From: an uncultured Ruminococcus sp.
Lineage (GTDB): Bacteria; Bacillota; Clostridia; Oscillospirales; Acutalibacteraceae
Length of the DNA stretch: 51,027 nt
Assembly: GCA_902766885.1 (NCBI GenBank)
Contig: CACXFS010000013.1
Span: 1 to 51,027 of the forward strand
Direction: 5' to 3'
Shown: in pieces, positions 42,397 through 49,306 of the stretch
Layout of the letters: every line of letters begins with the position of its first letter
How positions within the stretch are numbered: position 1 is the stretch's first letter
The notes under the pieces: model-generated
The model's database searches: none
What the model was told of the DNA's origin: nothing
What the model saw: only the letters and a program-made list of their open reading frames with translations
Program-made: the position numbers and the translations under genes

Positions 42397-43557
42397 TTAT
42401 GCAAGTATTTCATCAGCAAGCTGTTCAAGAAGAGCCGTTGTATCTTCTTTCATTGAAGAACGGATTGATACGGTTGTGGGAACAATCTCGATATTTTTCA
42501 TTTTCTCAAAATATGAAGTCATAACCTTGCCTGCCATAGGTGCCCAAGAGCCGTTCTCGATTATACCTACCTTACGATTTTTATATGCTTTGATTTCAAG
42601 GTGGTGCAGGAAATCATTCATTATCGGGAACACACCGCCGTCATATGTAGGAGCAGCTACAATCATTCTGCTGTAGCGGAAAGCGTCTTCTACGTCTTCT
42701 GCAAGATCAGTTCTTGAAAGGTCGGCAATTGAAATCTTTTTGTCTGTTTTTGACTTAAGAATATCGTAAAGCTTTAAAGCAGCAGCCTTTGTATTTCCGT
42801 GAATTGAAGCATAGGCAATGAAAACACCGTCGGTTTCGGGCTCGTATTTGCTCCATGTATCATAAAGGTTGATATAGTATTCAAGATTCTCGCTGAGAAT
42901 AGGACCGTGAAGCGGACAAATTGTCTTGATGTCAAGTGTTGCCGCCTTTTTAAGGAGATTCTGTACCTGAACTCCGTACTTTCCGCAGATGTTGAAGTAG
43001 TATCTTCTGGCTTCACATGCCCAGTCCTCGTCAGTATCAAGTGCTCCGAACTTACCGAATCCGTCAGCAGAGAACAGAACTTTTTCTGAGCTTTCGTATG
43101 AAACCATAACCTCAGGCCAGTGAACCATAGGAGCCATAAAAAATGTAAGTTTGTGACTGCCTAAGTCGAGGGTGTCACCCTCTTTTACGGTAACTGTTCT
43201 GCCTTCAATGTCAAAATCAAAAAACTGCGGGAGCATATTGAAAGTTTTTACGTTACCTACAAGCTTCATTTCGGGATATTTTTCAGCAAGAGTTCTGATG
43301 TTTGATGCGTGGTCAGGCTCGAGGTGGCTGATAACAAGATAATCAGGAGTTTTTCCGTTGAGTGCTGTTTCAAGATTGTTGTACCATTCGTCAGTCTTGC
43401 GCTTGTCAACGGTATCCATAACCGCAATTTTCTCATCAAGAATTAAATATGAATTATAAGCTATGCCGTTTTCAACAATATACTGACTTTCAAACAAGTC
43501 AATATCCTTGTCGTCAACGCCGATATATTTTATGCTGTCTGAAATCTTTACTTCCAT
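42397..43557 (-). CDS. fprA: A-type flavodiiron protein FprA
   Basis: The 386-residue protein has an N-terminal metallo-beta-lactamase-like di-iron domain (HLEPDH at 78-83, later PLHGPI) and a C-terminal flavodoxin domain beginning at about 250 (YASIHGNTKAAA). Flavodiiron proteins reduce oxygen to water or nitric oxide to nitrous oxide and protect anaerobes. No rubredoxin domain is fused, so it needs an external donor, not found nearby. The gene stands alone with a near-consensus promoter at 43588-43616 and an AAGGAG site. Confidence 0.94.
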   Translation of the reverse strand: MEVKISDSIKYIGVDDKDIDLFESQYIVENGIAYNSYLILDEKIAVMDTVDKRKTDEWYNNLETALNGKTPDYLVISHLEPDHASNIRTLAEKYPEMKLVGNVKTFNMLPQFFDFDIEGRTVTVKEGDTLDLGSHKLTFFMAPMVHWPEVMVSYESSEKVLFSADGFGKFGALDTDEDWACEARRYYFNICGKYGVQVQNLLKKAATLDIKTICPLHGPILSENLEYYINLYDTWSKYEPETDGVFIAYASIHGNTKAAALKLYDILKSKTDKKISIADLSRTDLAEDVEDAFRYSRMIVAAPTYDGGVFPIMNDFLHHLEIKAYKNRKVGIIENGSWAPMAGKVMTSYFEKMKNIEIVPTTVSIRSSMKEDTTALLEQLADEILA

Positions 43558-43587
43558 TATTATCGCTCCTTATCTAAAGTATATAAC

Positions 43588-43616
43588 ATTATACTATGAT
43601 TTGAGCGATAAATCAA
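43588..43616 (-). promoter_or_regulatory. Promoter of fprA
   Basis: On the minus strand TTGATT (43616-43611), a 17-base spacer and a perfect TATAAT (43593-43588) lie about 30 bases ahead of the ATG. It also lies just beyond the stop of the beta-helix lipoprotein gene. Confidence 0.8.
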
Positions 43617-43636
43617 TATTTTAAGAAATTTTTCCT

Positions 43637-45535
43637 TTATCTCGGTGTCATACCTCCGGGACCGCCTCTCATATCACCGTTTGGTCCTCCCATTCCTCCG
43701 TTCATTGAACCTACGCCTGAACTGTAGTTTTCCTCACTCATTGTAATTTCGGTTATCTCTGTACCCGAAGTTAATGTTCCGTTATCTGCAAATCCGTTTT
43801 CATCTGCACCGTCTACAGTACCTCCGCAGACAATTTTGTAGGTCTCCCCTGTCTTAATTGACGGACTTGATACGACAATGTTTGAATACTGCTTTGCAGG
43901 CTTAAAGGAAGCAATCACATTTGAATTACTGTCGCAAAGTGCAAACATTGTATCTGCGCTTTGTGAAGTTATATCAGTCATTATTGTGCACTGTCCGTCA
44001 CCCGTAATTGACTGTGCCATGCCGCTGCTGCCGAGCGCAATTAACGTACCGCCTGTTATTGACGCTGAGGTATTGTAGTCTAAAGCACCGTTTCCGCTGT
44101 TTTCGGGACCGCTGACAAGTATTATACCGCCTGTTATACTTAATGAACCGTTTGAGTCAAGTCCGTCACCCGATGCGTCTACCACAACATAACCACCGTT
44201 TACGGTAAGCGACTTGCCGCTGTCGGAGTTAAAAGCTCCCTGCTCTACTTCACCGTCACTGCCGCCTGCCGCATTGAAACCGTCGTCGCTTGAAACTACG
44301 CTGATTTTACCGTCATTTACTATAATATCTCCTGCTTCAATCCCCTCGTAACTTTGGGTTATATTTATTGTTCCGCCGTCAATTGTCAAAGCATTGTCAG
44401 CGTGGATTCCGTCATCCCCCGTCTGAGCGGTAAAGTCACAATTTGTGATTATTACATCTGAATTTGAATGAATTGAATCATCACTTGAATTTATATTATA
44501 AGTTCCACCGTTGATTTTAATGTTACCTGCCGCTTTAAGTGCCTTTGCACTTTCGGTATCTTCACTGTCAGAGCTTGACGAGAACATATCCATACCTCTG
44601 CCCATTGATTCTGTATGAGTTTTTCCGTTAGTGCTTCCGCCGCCTGTTGTAATTTCAAAATTACCTCCGTCTATGCGAAGCATTGAGGCAGCCTGTATAG
44701 CGTCATTTGTGCTTGTAAGATTAAAGCTACCGCTGTTTATATACACAAAGCCTCTTGAATCGGTTTCGTCAATATTTGTTGAGCGTATTGAATCTGTGCC
44801 CGAATCCACGGTAATACTTGCAGACTTAATCTTTACGCAGTCTTTTCCGTCTATTCCGCTGCTCTTTGAGCTGACATTAATCGTACCACCCGTTATAATT
44901 AAATCGTCCTTTGAAACAATTCCGTGCTTATAGTTTCCGTTTACCGTAAGACTTCCGCTGCCGTTAATTGCCAAATCCGCCTTGCTGAAAATTACAGAAT
45001 CAACGGTTGAATCGTCAATTGTAAGACTGTAAGATGACGAATCCGCAAGTGTGTTACTGCTGTCAATTGCAAGGGTTATAAACACCTTATCGGCTTCTTT
45101 GATGACTAAGGGTGAATTTTTACTTGAAAGATTGAGGTTATCAAGCACAAGCTGAACTTTAGATTTTTCATCTGTTTCAATGACAACTGAGCCGTCACTG
45201 CATTCACCGCTTAAAATATACGTTCCCTCAGTTGTGATTGTAACGTTTGTACCGTTAACGGTTACGCCGTTTTCTGAATCCGCTTTTGCCGAGCTGTCAG
45301 TAAAAGTTATTTTAGTTGAATTTTCGTCATATGAACTGTCACAGTCACGGTCACTGAATGACAAGTCGTAGTTACCGTCGGACTGCGGAGTATCTTCCGA
45401 TGTTACAGATGTTTCACTTGCTTGTGCTGTATTTGCAGAAGTTGAATCAGTATCCGACGAACTGTTATTTTCTGAACATGATGCAAACACAAAAACAAGA
45501 CTTGCACAAATAAGTATACACAAGATTTTTTTCAT
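43637..45535 (-). CDS. Cthe_2159-like carbohydrate-binding beta-helix lipoprotein
   Basis: The 632-residue protein has a lipoprotein signal (Cys20 in FASC), a Ser/Thr-rich linker (about 21-60), then many short repeats such as ITGGTINVSSKSSGIDGKD and INGGTYNINSSDDSIHSNSD that form a right-handed parallel beta-helix of the Cthe_2159 family, known to bind acidic polysaccharide and calcium. The tail is Gly/Met/Pro-rich (GSMNGGMGGPNGD). It is the last gene of the VTC-DUF4956 operon, 14 bases after DUF4956, with a GGAGG site. No terminator is seen before the fprA promoter. Enzyme activity is not evident. Confidence 0.88.
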   Translation of the reverse strand: MKKILCILICASLVFVFASCSENNSSSDTDSTSANTAQASETSVTSEDTPQSDGNYDLSFSDRDCDSSYDENSTKITFTDSSAKADSENGVTVNGTNVTITTEGTYILSGECSDGSVVIETDEKSKVQLVLDNLNLSSKNSPLVIKEADKVFITLAIDSSNTLADSSSYSLTIDDSTVDSVIFSKADLAINGSGSLTVNGNYKHGIVSKDDLIITGGTINVSSKSSGIDGKDCVKIKSASITVDSGTDSIRSTNIDETDSRGFVYINSGSFNLTSTNDAIQAASMLRIDGGNFEITTGGGSTNGKTHTESMGRGMDMFSSSSDSEDTESAKALKAAGNIKINGGTYNINSSDDSIHSNSDVIITNCDFTAQTGDDGIHADNALTIDGGTINITQSYEGIEAGDIIVNDGKISVVSSDDGFNAAGGSDGEVEQGAFNSDSGKSLTVNGGYVVVDASGDGLDSNGSLSITGGIILVSGPENSGNGALDYNTSASITGGTLIALGSSGMAQSITGDGQCTIMTDITSQSADTMFALCDSNSNVIASFKPAKQYSNIVVSSPSIKTGETYKIVCGGTVDGADENGFADNGTLTSGTEITEITMSEENYSSGVGSMNGGMGGPNGDMRGGPGGMTPR

Positions 45536-45549
45536 TATAATTCCTCCGT

Positions 45550-46227
45550 TTACAGTACGTTTTCGGCAACAGCCGGGATTGCAATTGATATTTCAAGATT
45601 GCCGTTGCGACAGCGTAAATCATCAATAAAGCTTTGAATATGTTCTTCATCATTAAGCTGAATTTTATATACAAGCTTATAAAGACTGCCCATATTTGTA
45701 GTTTTTACTGTTACAAGCTTTACACTTTTGGTATAGGTTTCAAATAAATCATCAAAGGAATGTGCATAGTTTAAATCTTCGGGAACAGTTATTCGCAGTT
45801 CACGGACTAAATCGTCCTTTTCCTTGATTTTTACAAATGATGAAAGCATCATCACGGCACATACGATTATTACAAACAGCGACGCAAGGAATACATAGCC
45901 CATTGCCGTTGCAAGTCCTGTTGCCATTGCAAGAAAAATGCTGACAATCTCCTTTGCCGAGCCCGGAACACTGCGGAATCTGACAAGAGAAAATGCACCC
46001 ATTACCGCTATTCCCGTTCCTACGCTGCCGTTAACGAGCATTATTACTGTCTGAACTATTGCAGGGAGCAAAAATAGTGAGAGCAGAAAGCTGCGGCTTT
46101 GTCTGCTTTTAAAGCCCGAGGACAAGGCTATTATGAGTCCAAGTACAAGGGACACTACGGTGCAGATTATGTAAGATGAAAAAGTGAAATTGGTTGTATA
46201 GATTGGATTAAATAATGTTTCAAGCAC
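45550..46227 (-). CDS. DUF4956 membrane protein
   Basis: The 225-residue protein has about four hydrophobic segments (about 17-37, 45-65, 75-85 and 100-130) around the conserved GTGIAVMGAFSLVRFRSVPGSAKEI stretch, of which only part is quoted here as GAFSLVRFRSVPG. A soluble C-terminal domain follows. This is the DUF4956 family, function unknown. A GTG start at 46227 is chosen because GGAGG lies eight bases before it; it overlaps the VTC stop by eight bases. Pairing with VTC-domain genes is recurrent and suggests a membrane partner of the polymerase. Confidence 0.88.
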   Translation of the reverse strand: MLETLFNPIYTTNFTFSSYIICTVVSLVLGLIIALSSGFKSRQSRSFLLSLFLLPAIVQTVIMLVNGSVGTGIAVMGAFSLVRFRSVPGSAKEIVSIFLAMATGLATAMGYVFLASLFVIIVCAVMMLSSFVKIKEKDDLVRELRITVPEDLNYAHSFDDLFETYTKSVKLVTVKTTNMGSLYKLVYKIQLNDEEHIQSFIDDLRCRNGNLEISIAIPAVAENVL

Positions 46228-46939
46228 AGCTGATTCCTCCGTTTTGTTCTGAATTTCTTTTTGTAACAATCTGATAAGCCGTTCCGTATTTTGAAAAAGA
46301 TGACGGGTAAATTCTCAGCTTATCAAGTGCAAAGCATAGCCACAAAGGCATTGCATTGAGTGATTTGATTTCCATAACACAATAATTGTTTCCTATTATG
46401 CTCTCACCGTAATTTCCGCAGTCAAGCGAAAGATTATCGGTGCGAAAGCGAAGATTGAAATCAAAAGTTATCCTTAAATTGTCGTCATCATTGCCGACAT
46501 ATGCAAGCCTGTCATAACCGATAAACATTTTTGGCTTTAGTTTATTATAAAAATTCATCGTCCAGTCAATTTCACGCATTATTTGCGAATTATCGGGCAG
46601 GACATTAAACTCAAGATATTTCTGCGCATCACTGTATTTCAAGGTCTTTCTGCGTTTATAGACCACACCCTTGTATTTCTTCTTTAGTTCCAGAAAAACT
46701 GTTGAGTCACCTTTGGGAACGGAATAACTGCGCAGACGGAGTTTTTCTTTATATACAGGCTTTTCGATTGAATTTCTGATTAATCTGTAATCGTCAGTAT
46801 CGTAATATATGCTGTTTACGTTGCTTTTACCGTATTCATCGGGCTTTACTTTTTCCGAAATAAGGCTGAGCAATTCGTTTTTCTGAGATACGGTTATTAC
46901 ATACTTTTTTTCTGTTCGTTCGAAAATCGTTTTAGGCAT
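46220..46939 (-). CDS. VTC-domain polyphosphate polymerase-like protein
   Basis: The 239 residues form a VTC domain, the tunnel-shaped catalytic fold of yeast Vtc4: ERTEKKYVI at the N-terminus, SIYYDTDDYRLI, KEKLRLRSY, FLELKKKYKGVVYKRR and a late VMEIKSL. The basic and acidic residues lining the tunnel are kept. In yeast the domain makes polyphosphate from ATP; bacterial versions are mostly untested. It heads the operon with a GGAGG site and an upstream promoter-like TACAAT, facing the two-component genes. Confidence 0.9.
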   Translation of the reverse strand: MPKTIFERTEKKYVITVSQKNELLSLISEKVKPDEYGKSNVNSIYYDTDDYRLIRNSIEKPVYKEKLRLRSYSVPKGDSTVFLELKKKYKGVVYKRRKTLKYSDAQKYLEFNVLPDNSQIMREIDWTMNFYNKLKPKMFIGYDRLAYVGNDDDNLRITFDFNLRFRTDNLSLDCGNYGESIIGNNYCVMEIKSLNAMPLWLCFALDKLRIYPSSFSKYGTAYQIVTKRNSEQNGGISCA

Positions 46940-47005
46940 CTGATTACCTCCTTTTTTACTTTCTGTTTACATTGTAAAATAAAAACCTTAAAAAAAGCAT
47001 AAAAA

Positions 47006-47020
47006 GTCGAGTGCCTCGAC
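47006..47020. repeat. 15-bp palindrome identical to 141-155
   Basis: GTCGAGTGCCTCGAC forms a 6-bp stem with a TGC loop. The same 15 bases occur at 141-155, inside the repeat-bearing left end. Confidence 0.7.
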
Positions 47021-47035
47021 CGAAATTCATACAAA

Positions 47036-47057
47036 CAGGTTGATATTCTTCAACCTG
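47036..47057. other. Hairpin in the divergent control region
   Basis: CAGGTTGA and TCAACCTG pair perfectly over 8 bp around a 6-base loop. No T-tract follows on either strand, so it is not a clear terminator. It may be an operator or an RNA leader structure. Confidence 0.45.
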
Positions 47058-47167
47058 ACTGCCTGAATTTTAGGAGTAAATTAATACACGTTAAAATTTT
47101 AGCTTTTTTTAAGGCTTGTAGTATAAAATTATAATTGATATAATGTATAAAAAGGCAGGTAATATTT

Positions 47168-47842
47168 ATGCAGATACTTATTGTTGAAGATGAAAAAAGG
47201 CTTGCAGACGCATTAAAACAGATTTTAATCGAGCAAAAATATATGGCTGACGTCGTATATGACGGAAACGACGGACTTGAATACGGAAAAAGCGGAATTT
47301 ACGATTTAATTATTCTTGACATTATGCTTCCTTACAAGGACGGTTTTCAGGTTGCTTTTGAGCTAAGACAAAATAAAATAAATACTCCAATTCTTATGCT
47401 TACTGCAAAAGACACGGTTCCAGATAAGGTGAGCGGACTTAACTGCGGTGCTGACGACTATATGACAAAGCCCTTTGCACCTGAGGAGCTTATTGCAAGA
47501 ATCAAGGCACTGACACGCAGAAAAGGTGAAGTTGTTCTTGACGAAACAAGCTACGGAGATTTTAATTTTAACGCTTCGACAAATCAACTTTCTAAGGGTA
47601 TTAAATCCGTTCATCTTAATTTTAAGGAAGCGGAAATCTTAAAACTGTTTTTGTCAAAACCTGAGGTAATAATTTCAAAAGAAGAAATCATTACAAAGGT
47701 ATGGGGTTATGAGTCCGACGCAGGCTCAAACAATGTTGAAGCATATATTTCGTTTTTGCGCAAAAAGCTACACTTCATTAATTCTGATACAGAAATAAAA
47801 TCCGTTAAGAAAATGGGTTACAGACTGGAGAAATCACTTTGA
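47168..47842 (+). CDS. OmpR/PhoB-family response regulator
   Basis: The 224-residue protein has a receiver domain (acidic pair in VEDE, phosphorylation site Asp51 in ILDIMLP, LMLTAKD, and the TKPF lysine at about 101) and a winged-helix DNA-binding domain (about 127-222, with VWGYESDAGSNNVEAYISFLRKKL). It should activate or repress genes when phosphorylated by the adjacent kinase. A TTGTAG-N17-TATAAT promoter precedes it and AGG lies ahead of the ATG. It overlaps the kinase gene by four bases. The divergent VTC operon is the likely target. Confidence 0.95.
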   Translation: MQILIVEDEKRLADALKQILIEQKYMADVVYDGNDGLEYGKSGIYDLIILDIMLPYKDGFQVAFELRQNKINTPILMLTAKDTVPDKVSGLNCGADDYMTKPFAPEELIARIKALTRRKGEVVLDETSYGDFNFNASTNQLSKGIKSVHLNFKEAEILKLFLSKPEVIISKEEIITKVWGYESDAGSNNVEAYISFLRKKLHFINSDTEIKSVKKMGYRLEKSL

Positions 47843-49068
47843 TTAAAAGATTAAGGAAAAATATTATACTTGTAAATATTTTGCTGGTCGGAACGGTAAT
47901 TCTGCTGATTTTTGCGGCAGTGTGTATAAACAGCTATTCTTCAGCAAAAACAGAACTTGAACGTTCGATGAATATGATTGCAGAAAGAAGTCTTGATGAC
48001 TATAAACGACCTCCGGAGAAATTTGGTGAGAAAAAACATGATAATCAGCCGTCACAGCTAAATTCCTATATTACAGTTGCCGTAGATTATGAAGGTAATA
48101 TTTTAAGCAGACAAGAAAGCAATGCAACTATTGATGAGGATATTCTCAGCAATTCTGTAAGTGAGGCAATAAGCAGTGACAAACAAGTAGGAGAAATCGG
48201 AGAATACAATCTTACATATGTAAAAAATGAACAGATAGATAGAATTATTATCGTCTTTGCTGATAATTCAAGCGTTTACTCAACACTCAGAAACACTATT
48301 CTTGTTTGTTTGGGTTTATTTCTGGCGAGTATGGCTGTAATTTTTCTTATAAGTCTTGCGTTGTCTGGAATTGCAGTAAATCCCGTAAAGGCCGCTTGGA
48401 ACAAGCAAAAGCAATTTGTTGCAGATGCATCACACGAATTGAAAACGCCTCTTACGGTGATACTTGCAAACAACAACATTATGATGAGCCACAAGAATTC
48501 GAAGGTTGAAGATGAAATAAAGTGGCTGCAAAGCACAGAAGATGAAGCACAGCATATGAAAAAGCTGATTGACCAGATGCTTTTTCTTGCAAAATCCGAT
48601 GCTGAAAGCAGTAAAACGGAACTTACAAAGGTGAATGTAAGCGAGATTATAGAAGCAGCGTCGCTGAATTTTGAGCCGATTGCGTTTGAAAAAGGTATAT
48701 TACTTGATTGTGAGATTGAGCCTGATATTATTGCTGACAGCAACGCAACTATGCTTAATCAGCTTTCACACATTTTAATTGACAATGCAGTGAAATACTC
48801 TGCAAGTAGCGGAATTGTTAAGATTAAGCTTTTAAGTCGTAATGATAAGTTAATTTTTTCTGTAAACAACTACGGCAACGTCATCTCTAAAGAGGAGATT
48901 GCACATATTTTTGACAGATTTTATCGAGCCGAAAAGTCACGAACAACTAAAGGCTATGGCCTTGGGTTATCAATTGCTCAGAATATTACCAATTGCATCG
49001 GTGGAAAAATCAGCGTTGAAAGCAGTGAGGATAAAGGGACAACCTTTAGCGTTGAATGGAACATATAG
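47839..49068 (+). CDS. Sensor histidine kinase
   Basis: The 409-residue membrane kinase has two membrane segments (about 10-30 and 152-178) bracketing a 120-residue extracellular sensor region with no recognised fold. The HisKA domain follows with FVADASHELKTPLT (phosphorylated His199) and then the ATPase domain with ILIDNAVKYS, FDRFYRAEKSRT and GYGLGLSIA. A HAMP linker is absent or very short. It starts with TTG at 47839, GGAG eight bases upstream, overlapping the regulator stop. The sensed signal is unknown. Confidence 0.94.
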   Translation: MIKRLRKNIILVNILLVGTVILLIFAAVCINSYSSAKTELERSMNMIAERSLDDYKRPPEKFGEKKHDNQPSQLNSYITVAVDYEGNILSRQESNATIDEDILSNSVSEAISSDKQVGEIGEYNLTYVKNEQIDRIIIVFADNSSVYSTLRNTILVCLGLFLASMAVIFLISLALSGIAVNPVKAAWNKQKQFVADASHELKTPLTVILANNNIMMSHKNSKVEDEIKWLQSTEDEAQHMKKLIDQMLFLAKSDAESSKTELTKVNVSEIIEAASLNFEPIAFEKGILLDCEIEPDIIADSNATMLNQLSHILIDNAVKYSASSGIVKIKLLSRNDKLIFSVNNYGNVISKEEIAHIFDRFYRAEKSRTTKGYGLGLSIAQNITNCIGGKISVESSEDKGTTFSVEWNI

Positions 49069-49155
49069 GTTTATTTATTATAGTTTTGTGAAATCAATCA
49101 TTATCTTCATTTCATATCTATTGACATAATTAAAATAAACATTTATACTACTTTT

Positions 49156-49233
49156 GTCAGTATTTTGCTTGCGAATGAAAGGAATATGTTTTAACTTTTC
49201 ATATTCCCTGCGAGATAATGCTGACTTTTTTAT
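49156..49233 (+). terminator. Terminator of the two-component operon
   Basis: A long hairpin has outer arms starting GTCAG and ending CTGAC and a perfect inner 8-bp stem (49181-49188 with 49200-49207). It is followed by six T and an AT-rich tail. It begins 88 bases after the kinase stop and insulates the CRISPR array. Confidence 0.75.
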
Positions 49234-49306
49234 TTGATATACTTATTCGTTATAAATTAAAAATAGATAACAATTTATATTTCTAACATAGATACCTGCC
49301 GCATTA

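Larger units (their letters stand above)
46940..47167. promoter_or_regulatory. Shared divergent control region of the VTC operon and two-component system
   Basis: A 13-base motif GCTTTTTTTAAGG occurs on the minus strand at 46998-46986 and on the plus strand at 47102-47114, facing outward toward each operon. The leftward copy lies nine bases ahead of a TACAAT -10 (46976-46971). The rightward copy is followed by TTGTAG (47116-47121), a 17-base spacer and TATAAT (47139-47144). Between them lie two hairpins, 47006-47020 and 47036-47057. The motif is a good candidate for a binding site of the response regulator, but this is inference. Confidence 0.5.

Noticed and set aside
49069-49306. cas genes or leader at the left side of the array
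   Set aside because: Only the two-component terminator and AT-rich DNA are present; the degenerate terminal repeat shows that this is the old, leader-distal end.
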